Of a DNA stretch of 64,000 bases, positions 26,830-37,100 are shown piece after piece. The DNA lies in assembly GCF_004006175.1 (NCBI RefSeq), contig NZ_CP033219.1:2728001-2792000 (forward strand), in the 5' to 3' direction. A program made the translations under genes and the position numbers. The DNA is from Parasedimentitalea marina. Lineage in GTDB: Bacteria > Pseudomonadota > Alphaproteobacteria > Rhodobacterales > Rhodobacteraceae. Under the pieces are notes generated by a model. That model did not search any database. It saw nothing but the letters and a program-made list of their open reading frames with translations, and had not been told where the DNA came from. The stretch's first letter is position 1; every line of letters starts with the position of its first letter.

Positions 26830-27010
26830 ATCGGGGCTCCTATGTCGTCAGGGAGATGTTGGTCAAGCGCTGCCTATACGCCGCATGCCCAGCCTTGCCA
26901 AGAGCCAATACCACCCATATTTGCCGTTAGGTTATATTAGCACCCTGCTTTCCAATGGCCTAGCTAAACCCAACGGTTTAGACCGCAGTCAAACAGCAAC
27001 GGAGATTTCC

Positions 27011-28039
27011 ATGTCGGACCAAATGCAACGTATCGCGCTGGCCAGTCGCCCCACCGGTGCGCCCACTGCTGAAAACTTCAGTTTTGAAACCTCTGTTCTA
27101 CCGACCCCGGGCCCCGGAGAGGTCTTGGTGAAGTTACATTATATGTCCTTGGACCCCTATATGCGCGGGCGCATGGACGATGCCAAATCATATGCAGCCC
27201 CCGTCGCTATTGGTGGCACCATGGAAGCCGGCGCCGTAGGAGAAGTGCTTGCCTCGAACAGCCCTGCCTTTCAACCCGGCGACTTCGCTTTTGGCATGTT
27301 TGGCTGGGTCAGCCATGGCTGCCTGCCCGCCAATCAATTGCAAAAGGTAGATCCAAATCAGGGACCAATCACTGTGGCGCTCGGCGTTCTTGGCATGCCG
27401 GGGTTGACGGGTTGGTATGGCCTGAATGAACACGGCAAACCAAAAGCCGGCGAAACGCTGGTTGTTGCCGCTGCCACCGGGCCGGTTGGTTCCATGGTTG
27501 GGCAATTGGCCAAGCGGGCGGGCCTGCGCACGGTTGGCATTGCTGGCGGCGCCGATAAATGTGCCCTGGCAGTTGAGACTTTTGGCTTTGACGTTTGCCT
27601 CGACCACCGCAGCTATGCAGATGCCGCTGCCCTGCGCGAGGCATTGGGCGCCGCTTGCCCCGATGGTATCGACATCTATTTTGAAAACGTCGCTGGCAAG
27701 GTTCTCGAGGCCGTTCTGCCCTTGATGAATGACTTTGGCCGCATCCCGGTTTGCGGCATGATCAGTTGGTATGGCGGCGCGAAAGGAGCAGATGCAGACC
27801 TCACGGCCCCGATGATTTGGCGCAATATCCTGGTGAAATACCTGTCAGTAAACGGGTTCATCATCATGAACCATTTCGACCAATACCCCGTGTTCATGAA
27901 GGAGGTTGCCCCTTTGATCGCCAGTGGCGAAATCCGCTACCTTGAGGATATCGCTGAAGGTCTGGAAAACGCTCCTGCTGCCTTTATGGCAATGTTAAAG
28001 GGCGGAAATATGGGCAAACAGATCGTGAAATTGGTCTGA
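27011..28039 (+). CDS. NADP-dependent medium-chain oxidoreductase (CurA/leukotriene-B4-dehydrogenase type)
   Basis: The 342 residues have the N-terminal GroES-like part with LHYMSLDPYMRGRM, typical of this zinc-free group, and a Rossmann motif AATGPVGSMVGQLAKRAG. Members reduce the double bond of alpha,beta-unsaturated ketones or aldehydes with NADPH, a detoxification role. The ATG at 27011 follows GGAG; the frame is open upstream to 26690 across the suhB promoter region. It is divergent from suhB and ends in a long hairpin. Confidence 0.87.
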   Translation: MSDQMQRIALASRPTGAPTAENFSFETSVLPTPGPGEVLVKLHYMSLDPYMRGRMDDAKSYAAPVAIGGTMEAGAVGEVLASNSPAFQPGDFAFGMFGWVSHGCLPANQLQKVDPNQGPITVALGVLGMPGLTGWYGLNEHGKPKAGETLVVAAATGPVGSMVGQLAKRAGLRTVGIAGGADKCALAVETFGFDVCLDHRSYADAAALREALGAACPDGIDIYFENVAGKVLEAVLPLMNDFGRIPVCGMISWYGGAKGADADLTAPMIWRNILVKYLSVNGFIIMNHFDQYPVFMKEVAPLIASGEIRYLEDIAEGLENAPAAFMAMLKGGNMGKQIVKLV

Positions 28040-28046
28040 TTTGGAT

Positions 28047-28094
28047 TGGGGCGGGCTGAAGGTGCGTGTAAACACTCACCCTACACCCGCCCCA
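28047..28094 (+). terminator. Long two-part hairpin after the oxidoreductase gene
   Basis: TGGGGCGGG (28047-28055) pairs with CCCGCCCCA (28086-28094). Inside, GGTGCGTGT and ACACTCACC pair with one mismatch. It separates the convergent oxidoreductase and LysR genes. TTGTCTTA follows. Confidence 0.6.
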
Positions 28095-28165
28095 TTGTCT
28101 TACGATCGTCGCAGGGCACGTGCTGGCACGCGCAGATGTTGCCACAAAATCGAACCAACGACGTT

Positions 28166-29071
28166 CTATTGTAATTGCAACTTACGGGCCTCAACCTTAG
28201 CCAAACGGATCAACTCTTGCATAAACGGCTTTTCGCGATCCTCACTGCGTATCGCTGCATAAAGACTGCGGGTGATGCCTTCGCGGGTCAGCGGCCGGGT
28301 GACATAGTCTGACGAGTATTTCACCTCGCGCACCACCCAATCGGGCAATACCGAAACACCACGATTTGAGGCCACCAACAGTAGGATCACCGCCGTCAGT
28401 TCAACTTGCCGAATAGAACCCGGTTCCACCCCAGCCGGGATCAACAGCTGGCTGAACACGTCCAATTTGGATTTTTCCACCGGATAGGTGATCAGCGTCT
28501 GTCCAACGAAATCCTCTGCGTCGACAAACGACTTGCTCGCCAGGGGATGTTGAGCTGCGGCCACAAACACCGGCGCGTAATCAAACAGCTCGATGAAATC
28601 GACCCCTGAGATCTGCTCGGGATCCGAAGACACCACCAGATCGACCTCTTCTTTTTGCAACGCCGTCAGCGCGTCAAACGCCAGACCAGGCCGAATATCC
28701 ACATCCACATCCGACCAGCTTCTGCGGAACCCTTCCAGCACAGGAAACAACCACTCAAAACAAGCATGGCATTCAATTGCGATGTGCATTCGGCCCGTAT
28801 GACCATCACGCAGCGCAGAAAACTCGGCTTGCATAGACTCAATTTGAGGCAAAACCTGTTCTGCCAGTCGCAACAATCGCAATCCAGCGGCAGATAATTT
28901 CATCGGCTTAGAGCGGCGCAGAAACAGCTCAACACCAGCCTGTTCCTCTAACCCCTTGATCTGATGACTTAACGCGCTCTGGGTGATGTTCAACTGGTCG
29001 GCTGCACGCGCCAAGCCGCCTGCTTCATGTATGGCCTTGACGGTTCGCAGGTGGCGGAATTCGATGTGCAT
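28166..29071 (-). CDS. metR: LysR regulator, MetR-like
   Basis: The 301 residues have the LysR helix-turn-helix (ARAADQLNITQSALSHQIKG) and a substrate-binding-like effector domain. It is divergent from metF with 95 bases between the starts, the classic arrangement for MetR, which activates methionine biosynthesis genes with homocysteine as co-effector. I could not find an exact TGAA-N5-TTCA box in the gap, so assignment rests on family and position. Confidence 0.82.
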   Translation of the reverse strand: MHIEFRHLRTVKAIHEAGGLARAADQLNITQSALSHQIKGLEEQAGVELFLRRSKPMKLSAAGLRLLRLAEQVLPQIESMQAEFSALRDGHTGRMHIAIECHACFEWLFPVLEGFRRSWSDVDVDIRPGLAFDALTALQKEEVDLVVSSDPEQISGVDFIELFDYAPVFVAAAQHPLASKSFVDAEDFVGQTLITYPVEKSKLDVFSQLLIPAGVEPGSIRQVELTAVILLLVASNRGVSVLPDWVVREVKYSSDYVTRPLTREGITRSLYAAIRSEDREKPFMQELIRLAKVEARKLQLQ

Positions 29072-29166
29072 CCTATCACTTCACTCATGTTGTTCTTGAG
29101 AATTATGAATTTGTCTCACAATGCTGCGCGTGCAACAAGAGCGAAGTTGAACAGGAGACGCCCCGG

Positions 29167-30033
29167 ATGACGACGCCAGAGATTTCATTTGAATTTTTCC
29201 CACCAAAGAACCTCGAAGGGTCTTTTCGCCTGTGGGACACCATGCAAGTGCTATCGCCTCTGGAGCCGAGGTTCATCTCAGTCACCTACGGTGCTGGTGG
29301 CACGACCCGTGATTTGACCCGCGACGCGGTGGCGACCTTGCATAAATCCTCGGGCCTGAATGTAGCCGCCCATTTGACCTGCGTCGACGCCACCCGCGCC
29401 GAAACACTGGAGATCGCGGACCAGTTTGCGGCTGCCGGTGTGAAAGACATCGTTGCCCTGCGCGGTGATCCCCCCAAGGGCGCTGGCGGCTTTACCCCCC
29501 ACCCCGATGGTTTTGCCAGTTCCGTCGAACTGATCGAGGCGCTGGCAGTGTCCGGCAGGTTCAACATCCGCGTTGGTGCTTATCCGGACCGTCACCCAGA
29601 GGCGGCCAGCAGCACTGCTGATGTCGATTGGCTGAAACGCAAGATTGACGCTGGCGCTGGCGAAGCGCTGACCCAGTTCTTCTTTGAAGCCGAGACGTTT
29701 TTCCGCTTTCGCGACAAATGTGCCAAGGCGGGCATTGATCATCTGCTAACTCCCGGCATCCTGCCAATTGAGAACTGGAAAGGGGCACGTAACTTTGCCA
29801 ATCGCTGTGGCACAGTGATCCCGGCCTGGGTCGACGACGCCTTTAACAAGGCTATTCGCGACAACCGCGAGGATCTTTTGGCCACGGCTATCTGCACCGA
29901 GCTTTGTTCTGAACTGCTCGATGGTGGCGTGGAGAAGCTGCATTTCTACACAATGAACCGTCCTGAACTGACCCGCGACGTATGCCATGCGCTGGGCGTC
30001 GTTCCCAAAGTATCGCTAGAGAACGTGGCGTAA
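29167..30033 (+). CDS. metF: Methylenetetrahydrofolate reductase
   Basis: Reduces 5,10-methylene- to 5-methyl-tetrahydrofolate with FAD and NADH for methionine synthesis. The 288 residues show SFEFFPPKN at the N-terminus with the catalytic Glu, SVTYGAGG, AHLTC, LRGDPPKG and the C-terminal LHFYTMNR. It is complete and of normal length, with AGGAGA before the ATG. It links to glyA in the same window through one-carbon metabolism, and to the divergent metR. Confidence 0.95.
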   Translation: MTTPEISFEFFPPKNLEGSFRLWDTMQVLSPLEPRFISVTYGAGGTTRDLTRDAVATLHKSSGLNVAAHLTCVDATRAETLEIADQFAAAGVKDIVALRGDPPKGAGGFTPHPDGFASSVELIEALAVSGRFNIRVGAYPDRHPEAASSTADVDWLKRKIDAGAGEALTQFFFEAETFFRFRDKCAKAGIDHLLTPGILPIENWKGARNFANRCGTVIPAWVDDAFNKAIRDNREDLLATAICTELCSELLDGGVEKLHFYTMNRPELTRDVCHALGVVPKVSLENVA

Positions 30034-30085
30034 AACTTGCCCGCAACATGTCGTGTTCCTAGGGTCCGACCAAAAGGAACACGAC

Positions 30086-30577
30086 ATGTACTATGCGCAG
30101 TCTCCAGATGAATTGCTGAAACCCAGTCAGATTAGCGAGATGTCGGGGCTGCAGTTCATGAGCGGTATTCTCGACGGCTCCTTCCCCGGTCCGCCCATTG
30201 CCGAGACCCTCAATTATCATTTGCACAGTGTCGAGGAAGGCCGCGTGGTGTTTCGCGGCGTTCCGGAATTCGCCACCACCAATCCGATGGGAACCGTGCA
30301 TGGTGGCTGGTACGGCACGTTGCTGGACAGTGCCATGGCCTGTGCCGTGATGACCGGTATTCCAAGGGGCGCGATCTACACAACGCTGGAATACAAAATC
30401 AACATTCTGAAATCCATTCCGCTTGGCATGATGGTCGACTGCACCGGTGTGACCGAACACGTCGGCCGATCAACGGGTGTTGCGCGTGGGGAAATTCGTG
30501 GTGTCGAAGACGGGCGGCTTTATGCGACCGGATCGACCACCTGTATTGTCATGACCCTGTCTGGTGCAAAACGCTGA
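30086..30577 (+). CDS. PaaI-type hotdog thioesterase
   Basis: About 163 residues with the hotdog-fold motif NPMGTVHGGWYGTLLDSAMA, where the PaaI family usually has HGG and an acidic residue on the following helix. It hydrolyses an acyl-CoA, probably aromatic or short-chain. The ATG at 30086 has AAAAGGAA upstream; the longer frame to 30053 lacks it. It follows metF by about 50 bases and may be co-transcribed, though no functional link is evident. Confidence 0.82.
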   Translation: MYYAQSPDELLKPSQISEMSGLQFMSGILDGSFPGPPIAETLNYHLHSVEEGRVVFRGVPEFATTNPMGTVHGGWYGTLLDSAMACAVMTGIPRGAIYTTLEYKINILKSIPLGMMVDCTGVTEHVGRSTGVARGEIRGVEDGRLYATGSTTCIVMTLSGAKR

Positions 30578-30603
30578 CGATCGGGATATTTGCAGGGTCT
30601 GGA

Positions 30604-30629
30604 TATGAGTATTTTCAGTAAAAGATGAA
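30604..30629. repeat. Dispersed AT-core repeat, variant copy B1
   Basis: ATGAGTATTTTCAGTAAAAG followed by ATGAAG is a variant of the 24-base word at 33952 and 34841, with a two-base longer middle. It lies between the thioesterase and DUF2235 genes. Confidence 0.6.
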
Positions 30630-30706
30630 GTGAAAGATCAATCGGGGCTTCTGTGTCGATTATTTGGCTTTGCGGTGCTGATGACAGTGGCGCCCGGCAT
30701 TTGCAG

Positions 30707-31780
30707 TCAGCGGGCCGCCTTAGATCTCAGCGCCTGCATTCCAGTGGCTTTAGAGATTGAACTGGCCCCTACACTGCTGTGTAACCGCTCACTGCGATCC
30801 AGCCCCACGCGGCGACGGCTGCGCAGTAAAAATACTTTACCCCAGCTGCGCCAGGTCCCGACAGAGGGCGCCATCGGATCGACCGGAAACCGTACCCGCC
30901 AGTTCACAGGCAGTGGTAAGCCGCAGTTTTCGGCTTTCTCCAGCATCCAGACGAATGGTATATTGGCCAATGGCCGCGCCTCCTCAAATCCGCCCAATTG
31001 ACCACCGACATCGCCATGCGCACCGCGAAACCAAACCTGTTCCACATGGCCTTGCCATCCCGAAGGACAGTCCCACAGAACAGGTTCGAACATTTTTCTG
31101 GTCTCATCCAGCGCCAGTGCCTGAAAACCATTTCGAATATTGTGCCCCAATTGGTGGTTGTGAAACGCATGTTGCGATTCAGCCCAGCGCCATAGTAGCG
31201 GCAACCGCAGGCCCAGCGCCTTCACCGTTTCCCACACACCGATCATTTCAATGTTTGCCGTTTCGTGGCAAAAGGCCTGAGAAAAATGCGCAGATGCGTC
31301 GCTCCCTGCGCCCTGATAGTGGCGGTAGGCGGTGCGAATATTTCGGACAGTTGCGTGTTCGGCCTTGAGCAAGCCAACCTGATCAATCACGCCGGCCAGC
31401 GACCGGACTGCATAGGCACCGCGAGAATAGCCAATCAGAAATATTTGGTCGCCGGGGCGATAGCGTGACGCGAGATAGCCATAGGCACGGCGAATTTGCC
31501 TGTTAATGCCACGTCCGGTCATGACATCTAGAGTTCTGCGCCAGTTGGGCCATTGAACCCCAGCCTCATAGAAAACTGAGACTTTACCGCCCATTTCGCG
31601 GCACAATTGATAGGTTTTCCCGGCGTGGGTTTCCTGCCCCGGTTCTAGCGTCGACATGGTTCCGTCTAGAATGATCACATGAGCCCGCGGTCCCCTCACT
31701 TTGGTTTCGCCAGAATGCTCTGACCGAAGTGGCCGCCCGAGCCATCCAATGATCCGCTTACTCAACTGCGTAAATGACAT
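30707..31780 (-). CDS. DUF2235 alpha/beta hydrolase domain protein
   Basis: The 357 residues carry an N-terminal IILDGT, the nucleophile motif IGYSRGAYAVRSLAG and WFRGAHGDVGGQ, the marks of DUF2235, which includes the Tle1 phospholipase effectors of type VI secretion. No signal peptide or secretion domain is seen and there are no type VI genes nearby, so a housekeeping lipase or esterase role in the cytoplasm is more likely. The gene stands alone. Confidence 0.85.
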   Translation of the reverse strand: MSFTQLSKRIIGWLGRPLRSEHSGETKVRGPRAHVIILDGTMSTLEPGQETHAGKTYQLCREMGGKVSVFYEAGVQWPNWRRTLDVMTGRGINRQIRRAYGYLASRYRPGDQIFLIGYSRGAYAVRSLAGVIDQVGLLKAEHATVRNIRTAYRHYQGAGSDASAHFSQAFCHETANIEMIGVWETVKALGLRLPLLWRWAESQHAFHNHQLGHNIRNGFQALALDETRKMFEPVLWDCPSGWQGHVEQVWFRGAHGDVGGQLGGFEEARPLANIPFVWMLEKAENCGLPLPVNWRVRFPVDPMAPSVGTWRSWGKVFLLRSRRRVGLDRSERLHSSVGASSISKATGMQALRSKAAR

Positions 31781-32169
31781 TCCTCACCACTTTCCATTGT
31801 TCCAGCAGAGCCAGATCTCTGGCTCTACCGACACACCGGGGCGTTACGAACTAAATCCGGGGCTGTGATCTGTCGACCTTTAGATCCGGTGTTTGTCTGT
31901 GACCAACCAACCCTAAATGGCGCATCTGATATGCACCAAAGCGCTGACATTGAAGTAAATCCTATTGTAATAGGGTCAACCGATAGCAACGACAGCTGCA
32001 TATGTTTCGCGGGTCGGGTCCTTGATCATTCCTCAGATGTTCTACGTCCCTTGCCGGAACAGACTCACCCAAAATACTTTCGATTTCGTAACACCACCAC
32101 GCGCAGCATAGATCCATTTCGTGTCATCAAGAAACAGGTGAAGAAAAAGACGTTAAATCTGGCAAACGA
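31781..32169. other. Intergenic region, no gene recognised
   Basis: The stretch separates the DUF2235 gene and the stop of the decarboxylase gene. A frame of 102 codons (31865-32173, plus strand) exists but has no ribosome site, no family resemblance and overlaps the decarboxylase end, so I do not call it. Confidence 0.45.
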
Positions 32170-33354
32170 CTAGCCATTAAACCGCTGTGAATCAAAAGCT
32201 GTTTTGCCGGGATTCGCTTCGATCAACTCGATAACAGTCGCGACATCAGACAACCCGTAGCCGTTAAACTGGGTGCTCATCGCCGAGGAATATGCTCCCA
32301 ACCCTGGAATGAGGACGTAATCCCCCACCTGGGCATCCTGCGCCAAGGGCAACCCATCGGGCAACCGATCGAGGCTATCACAGGTTGGACCAAACACCAC
32401 CCGTGGAGTCGCCGTTTTGGTGCGGTGAGCGCCATCGCCAGACACAACATAAACACGCCCCGGCAAGCCCATGTCCCGGATGTCAACCAATCCGCCATAG
32501 ATACCATCGTTCAGGAACACCACGTCTCCGTTTTTGCGCATGCCCTTAATCCGCGCCGCCAAAGTAAACGCTTCGGACACCATGGCGCGCCCAGGTTCGC
32601 AGATCAACACAGGGTGGTTGGAACCAAATGCGCGTATCGCCGCCTGTGCGATAGCATCAAATGCTCGTTCCAGATCTGGCGCAATGCCGTCACGATTGGC
32701 GGCAAATCCGCCACCAATATTCAGGCGGGAAATCCTAACCCCAGCTGCCTCACATATCCGGCTTGCTTCGGCCACATACTCGACCCAGGCATTTGGATCC
32801 TCACATTGGGTTCCAGGGTGGAAACACAGCGACGGTGACCAGCCCGCCGCAGCCACCCGTTTCAATAATTCAACCGCCTGCTCCGGTGCCGCGCCGAATT
32901 TACTCCCAAAATCATAGGCCGCTCCAGAAACCGGCAAGGCAAAGCGCACAGCGATTTCACAGCTGCGCGGAACATCTGTCAACTTTTCCAACTCGCTCAG
33001 CTCATCCACTGACCAACTGGCAACACCATGTTCAATACCGGCCTGCACCTCGGCCTGTGACCGGACAGGATTGTTGTAATGCATCACTGCGGTCGGGCTT
33101 GCAGCACGAACCGCTGCCATCTCACCGGGTGAGGCAACATCAAAGGTTTCTATCCCAGCGGCAACTAGGTTAGACAGCACAGCCGGGTGCGGGTTCGCCT
33201 TGACCGCATAGGTCACCAACCCGGGAAAACCGACCTGAAACCGGGCTGCCGTTTGGTGCAAAACACGCGGCGAAAAATAGAGGATCGGGTGATCAGGCTG
33301 ATGCCGTGCAAGGTGAGTTTCTGGGGCGTGCCACAAAGGGGGAATATGCTGCAT
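32170..33354 (-). CDS. Ornithine/diamino-acid decarboxylase, fold type III
   Basis: The 394-residue PLP enzyme decarboxylates a basic amino acid, most likely ornithine to putrescine. YAVKANPHP near residue 50 contains the PLP lysine, NIGGGFAANRD is the phosphate loop, CEPGRAMVS follows, and FGPTCDSLD supplies the active-site Cys of ornithine decarboxylases. It is divergent from an Lrp regulator, 106 bases apart. The glutamylpolyamine genes at 43-48 kb could degrade its product. The gap is too small for a speF-type leader RNA. Confidence 0.85.
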   Translation of the reverse strand: MQHIPPLWHAPETHLARHQPDHPILYFSPRVLHQTAARFQVGFPGLVTYAVKANPHPAVLSNLVAAGIETFDVASPGEMAAVRAASPTAVMHYNNPVRSQAEVQAGIEHGVASWSVDELSELEKLTDVPRSCEIAVRFALPVSGAAYDFGSKFGAAPEQAVELLKRVAAAGWSPSLCFHPGTQCEDPNAWVEYVAEASRICEAAGVRISRLNIGGGFAANRDGIAPDLERAFDAIAQAAIRAFGSNHPVLICEPGRAMVSEAFTLAARIKGMRKNGDVVFLNDGIYGGLVDIRDMGLPGRVYVVSGDGAHRTKTATPRVVFGPTCDSLDRLPDGLPLAQDAQVGDYVLIPGLGAYSSAMSTQFNGYGLSDVATVIELIEANPGKTAFDSQRFNG

Positions 33355-33460
33355 AGGGAAAGCCTCGTTGTTTTTCTCTAGAAAACATCAATTTCCCGTC
33401 GAATTCACCCTGCAGACCGACTATAACGACGAAAATAATCGGCACAACAGCGGGATTACC

Positions 33461-33892
33461 ATGCAATCTGACGATATCGATAAGAAACTCATTGCATTGC
33501 TGCGTGAAAACGCCCGCCGCCCCGTGGCAGACTTGGCACGCCAGTTGAGTCTCGCACGCACAACCGTCCAAGCGCGCATCGAGCGGCTTGAAAATAGCGG
33601 CGTAATATCCGGCTATACCCTGCGTGCCTCAGCTGTCACCCGACCGCCTCTTCAAGCAACCGTGCTGATCTCAATTGAGCCACGCTCGGGACCCGAAGTG
33701 TTGTCACGGTTGCACAGTTTGTCCGGCGTGCAAGTGGTGCACACAACCTCGGGGCGGTTCGACCTATTGGCACAAGTGGTCGCGCAGACAACCACCGAAC
33801 TGGACGAAACTATCGACCGCATCGGCGAGGCGCGCGGAGTGAAATCTTCGGAAAGCCTGATCCACCTGGCCACCAAGCTGGACCGCACCTGA
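33461..33892 (+). CDS. Lrp/AsnC family regulator
   Basis: The 143-residue protein has the winged HTH (DDIDKKLIALLRENARRPVA, then LSLARTTVQARIERLENSG) and a RAM domain. The ATG at 33461 gives the family N-terminus; the frame is open to 33368, inside the decarboxylase promoter. Its divergent placement points to control of the decarboxylase gene. The signal may be a basic amino acid. Confidence 0.85.
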   Translation: MQSDDIDKKLIALLRENARRPVADLARQLSLARTTVQARIERLENSGVISGYTLRASAVTRPPLQATVLISIEPRSGPEVLSRLHSLSGVQVVHTTSGRFDLLAQVVAQTTTELDETIDRIGEARGVKSSESLIHLATKLDRT

Positions 33893-33951
33893 CCCGCATA
33901 TTGCCCTTAAGCAAGACCCACTAATGTCACATCTCTTTGCGCGGCTCGTTA

Positions 33952-33975
33952 ATGAGTATTTGGAAAAAGATGAAG
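33952..33975. repeat. Dispersed AT-core repeat, copy B2
   Basis: A 24-base word starting ATGAGTATTTGGAAAAAGAT lies between the Lrp gene and valS. The same 24 bases occur exactly inside the valS coding sequence at 34841-34864. Confidence 0.85.
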
Positions 33976-34164
33976 CTCTTGGCGGGAGTGGACCAGTCAA
34001 TCGAGATGCGGCGCGTATTTCACCTTTTAAAAAATACTCATATTCTGACGTCAGCGGAAACGACCTGGACTTGCGAACACAAGAATCCCTCTGATCCCTT
34101 CCCCTTAGCGCGCCTATTCGATATGGGAAACCTCAACCAAGGATACCTATTCAGGACAAAGCGC

Positions 34165-37100
34165 ATGGCGATGGAAAAGACATTCAACGCGGCCGAAGCC
34201 GAAGACCGGCTGTATAAGGCCTGGGACGAAGCAGGCTGTTTCAAGGCGGGGGCAAACGCCAAACCTGGCGCTTCTTCGTTCTCGATCATGATCCCGCCGC
34301 CCAATGTGACCGGTGTTCTGCACATGGGACATGCGTTCAACAACACCCTGCAGGACATCCTGATCCGTTGGAAACGCATGCAGGGGTTTGATACCCTGTG
34401 GCAGCCCGGTACGGACCATGCAGGCATCGCCACCCAGATGGTGGTTGAGCGCGAACTGGCTAGAGAGTGCAAGAAACGTACCGATTTCAGCCGTGAAGAC
34501 TTTTTGAGCAAAATCTGGGCCTGGAAAGAACAATCCGGCGGCACGATTGTCGAGCAACTCAAACGCCTTGGCGCCTCTTGTGACTTTGACCGCACCGCCT
34601 TTACCATGTCCGGTGCTGCGGGTGACACCCGCACGGGCCACGAGAACTCGCCTAACTTCCACGATGCCGTAATCAAAGTCTTTGTTGAGATGTACAACAA
34701 GGGCTTGATTTATCGCGGCAAACGACTGGTCAACTGGGACCCGCATTTTGAAACTGCGATCTCGGATCTGGAAGTCGAGAATATCGAAACTCCCGGTCAC
34801 ATGTGGCATTTCAAGTACCCGCTCGCAGGTGGAGCGACTTATGAGTATTTGGAAAAAGATGAAGACGGGAATGTCACCTTCCGTGAGGAGCGCGATTATA
34901 TCTCTATTGCCACCACCCGGCCTGAGACGATGCTGGGTGATGGCGCGGTTGCGGTGCATCCCTCGGACGAGCGTTACGCGCCTATTGTTGGCATGTTGTG
35001 TGAAATCCCGGTTGGTCCCAAAGCGCAGCGCCGGTTGATTCCGATCATCACCGATGAATACCCGGATAAGGACTTTGGTTCTGGTGCAGTGAAAATCACC
35101 GGTGCGCATGATTTCAACGACTATCAGGTTGCCAAACGTGGCGGCATTCCGATGTACAACCTGATGGACACCAAGGCGAATATGCGCAGCGACGGCGCGC
35201 CTTATGTCGAAGAAGCCACCACCGCGCAGGCCATCGCCAATGGCGAGGCGGAATTCACTGTAGCCTCTATCGCGGCGATGAACCTGGTGCCCGAGGAATA
35301 CCGTGGGTTGGATCGGTTTGAAGCGCGCGCGCGGGTTGTTGCCGATATCACCGCCGAGGGGCTGGCGGTGATGCAAACCGTATCCAAAACGGTGAAGGAC
35401 GAGGACGGAAACGAGACTGAGGTTTCGGAAACCGTTCCATATGTCGAGAATAAGCCGATCATGCAGCCCTTTGGCGACAGATCGAAGGTGGTGATCGAGC
35501 CGATGCTGACGGACCAGTGGTTTGTTGAGACCGACAAGATCGTCGGCCCGGCGCTCGACGCGGTTAAAAATGGCGATGTGAAAATCCTGCCGGAAAGCGG
35601 CGAAAAAGTTTATTACCACTGGCTGGAAAACATCGAGCCCTGGTGCATCTCGCGCCAGCTATGGTGGGGCCATCAGATTCCGGTTTGGTATGGGCCGGGA
35701 TTGGTAAAGAAAGCTGATGTGGACGAAACATGGGCTGGAGATGCAGAAACGCTTTCTCTCTCATATGATATCGGAGATAGAGTTTCTTTCTGCGCAGCAT
35801 CTTTTAGTGACGCCCGTCAAAAGGCCAAGGAATATTATAGAACCGCATCCCTGAACGAACAGGGCTACAACAAAGTAACTTGGGACCCAATCGAAGAAAC
35901 TGATTTCGCTGTTGCTGAAGTTGAAGAATTTGACCTCAGCGAAAAGACTTTGAACAAGGAATCGCAATCACCTAAAATCCAGCTTCTGCGCGACCCCGAC
36001 GTGCTCGACACCTGGTTCTCCTCCGGCCTCTGGCCTATCGGCACCCTCGGCTGGCCCGAAGACACCGCCGAGATGCAGAAATACTTCCCAACCTCGACCC
36101 TTGTCACCGGGCAAGACATCCTGTTTTTCTGGGTTGCGCGGATGATGATGATGCAGATGGCGGTTCTGTCGGACCGTCCGGTTGCCGAGAAAATCCCGTT
36201 CGACACTGTCTACCTGCATGGGCTTGTGCGCGACGCCAAGGGCAAGAAGATGTCGAAGAGCACCGGCAACGTCGTCGACCCGTTGGAAATCATTGACGAA
36301 TACGGCGCCGACGCGCTGCGGTTCACCAATGCGGCCATGGCCTCGCTTGGTGGTGTGCTTAAACTCGACATGAAACGGATCGAAGGCTACCGTAACTTTG
36401 TCACCAAGATCTGGCAGGCCTGTTCCTATGGTGACAGCCAGATCGATGCCTTCAGCGCGGCACGGGGAGCAGAGCCACCCAAGGCAACCCTGCCCCTGAA
36501 CCGCTGGATCATCGGTGAGATTGCCAAGTTGCGCGAAGAGGTCGATGGCGCGTTCGAAGCCTATCGGTTTAACGACGCTGCCAATGCGCTCTATTCCTTC
36601 TTCTGGAACAGCTTCTGTGCGCGCTATCTGGAGTTCACCAAGCCGATCTTCTTTGCCGACGATCAGGCCGCTAAGGATGAAACACAGGCGGTCTATGCCT
36701 GGGCCGTCGATCAGGCGCTGATCCTGATGCACCCGATCATGCCCTTTGTGACCGAGGAAATCTGGAACGTCACCCAGGGCCGTGGGTATGCGGATGGTGA
36801 AGCGGCACAGATGCTCGTGCATGCCAACTGGCCGACTTACACGGCGGCTGATTTGGTCGATGCGGATGCCGAGCGTGAGATGAACTGGGTGATCGCAGTG
36901 ATTGACAACATCCGCTCCGCCCGTGCGCAGTTGAACGTACCCGCAGGGGCCAAGGTGCCGATGCTGGTGACTGAGATTGATGCGGATGGTCAGGCCTACT
37001 GGGATCGCAATGGCGAGCTGATCAAACGCTTTGCCCGCATTGAAAGCCTCACCAAGGCTGACACCCTGCCAAAGGGCTGCATCTCGATTGGTGCACCGGG

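Noticed and set aside
29072..29166. SAM riboswitch before metF
   Set aside because: The gap is 95 bases, shared with the divergent regulator, and has no riboswitch-like stems.
30707..31780. Type VI secretion phospholipase effector
   Set aside because: The DUF2235 domain fits, but there is no secretion domain, immunity gene or type VI gene nearby.
31865..32173. Frame of 102 codons in the DUF2235/decarboxylase gap
   Set aside because: No ribosome site, no recognisable domain, and it runs into the end of the decarboxylase gene.
33355..33460. speF-type leader RNA before the decarboxylase gene
   Set aside because: Only about 100 bases separate the divergent genes, too short for that leader, and no matching stems are seen.
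34147..35619. Open frame of 490 codons on the minus strand opposite valS
   Set aside because: It mirrors the codon pattern of valS, has no family resemblance and valS itself is certain.
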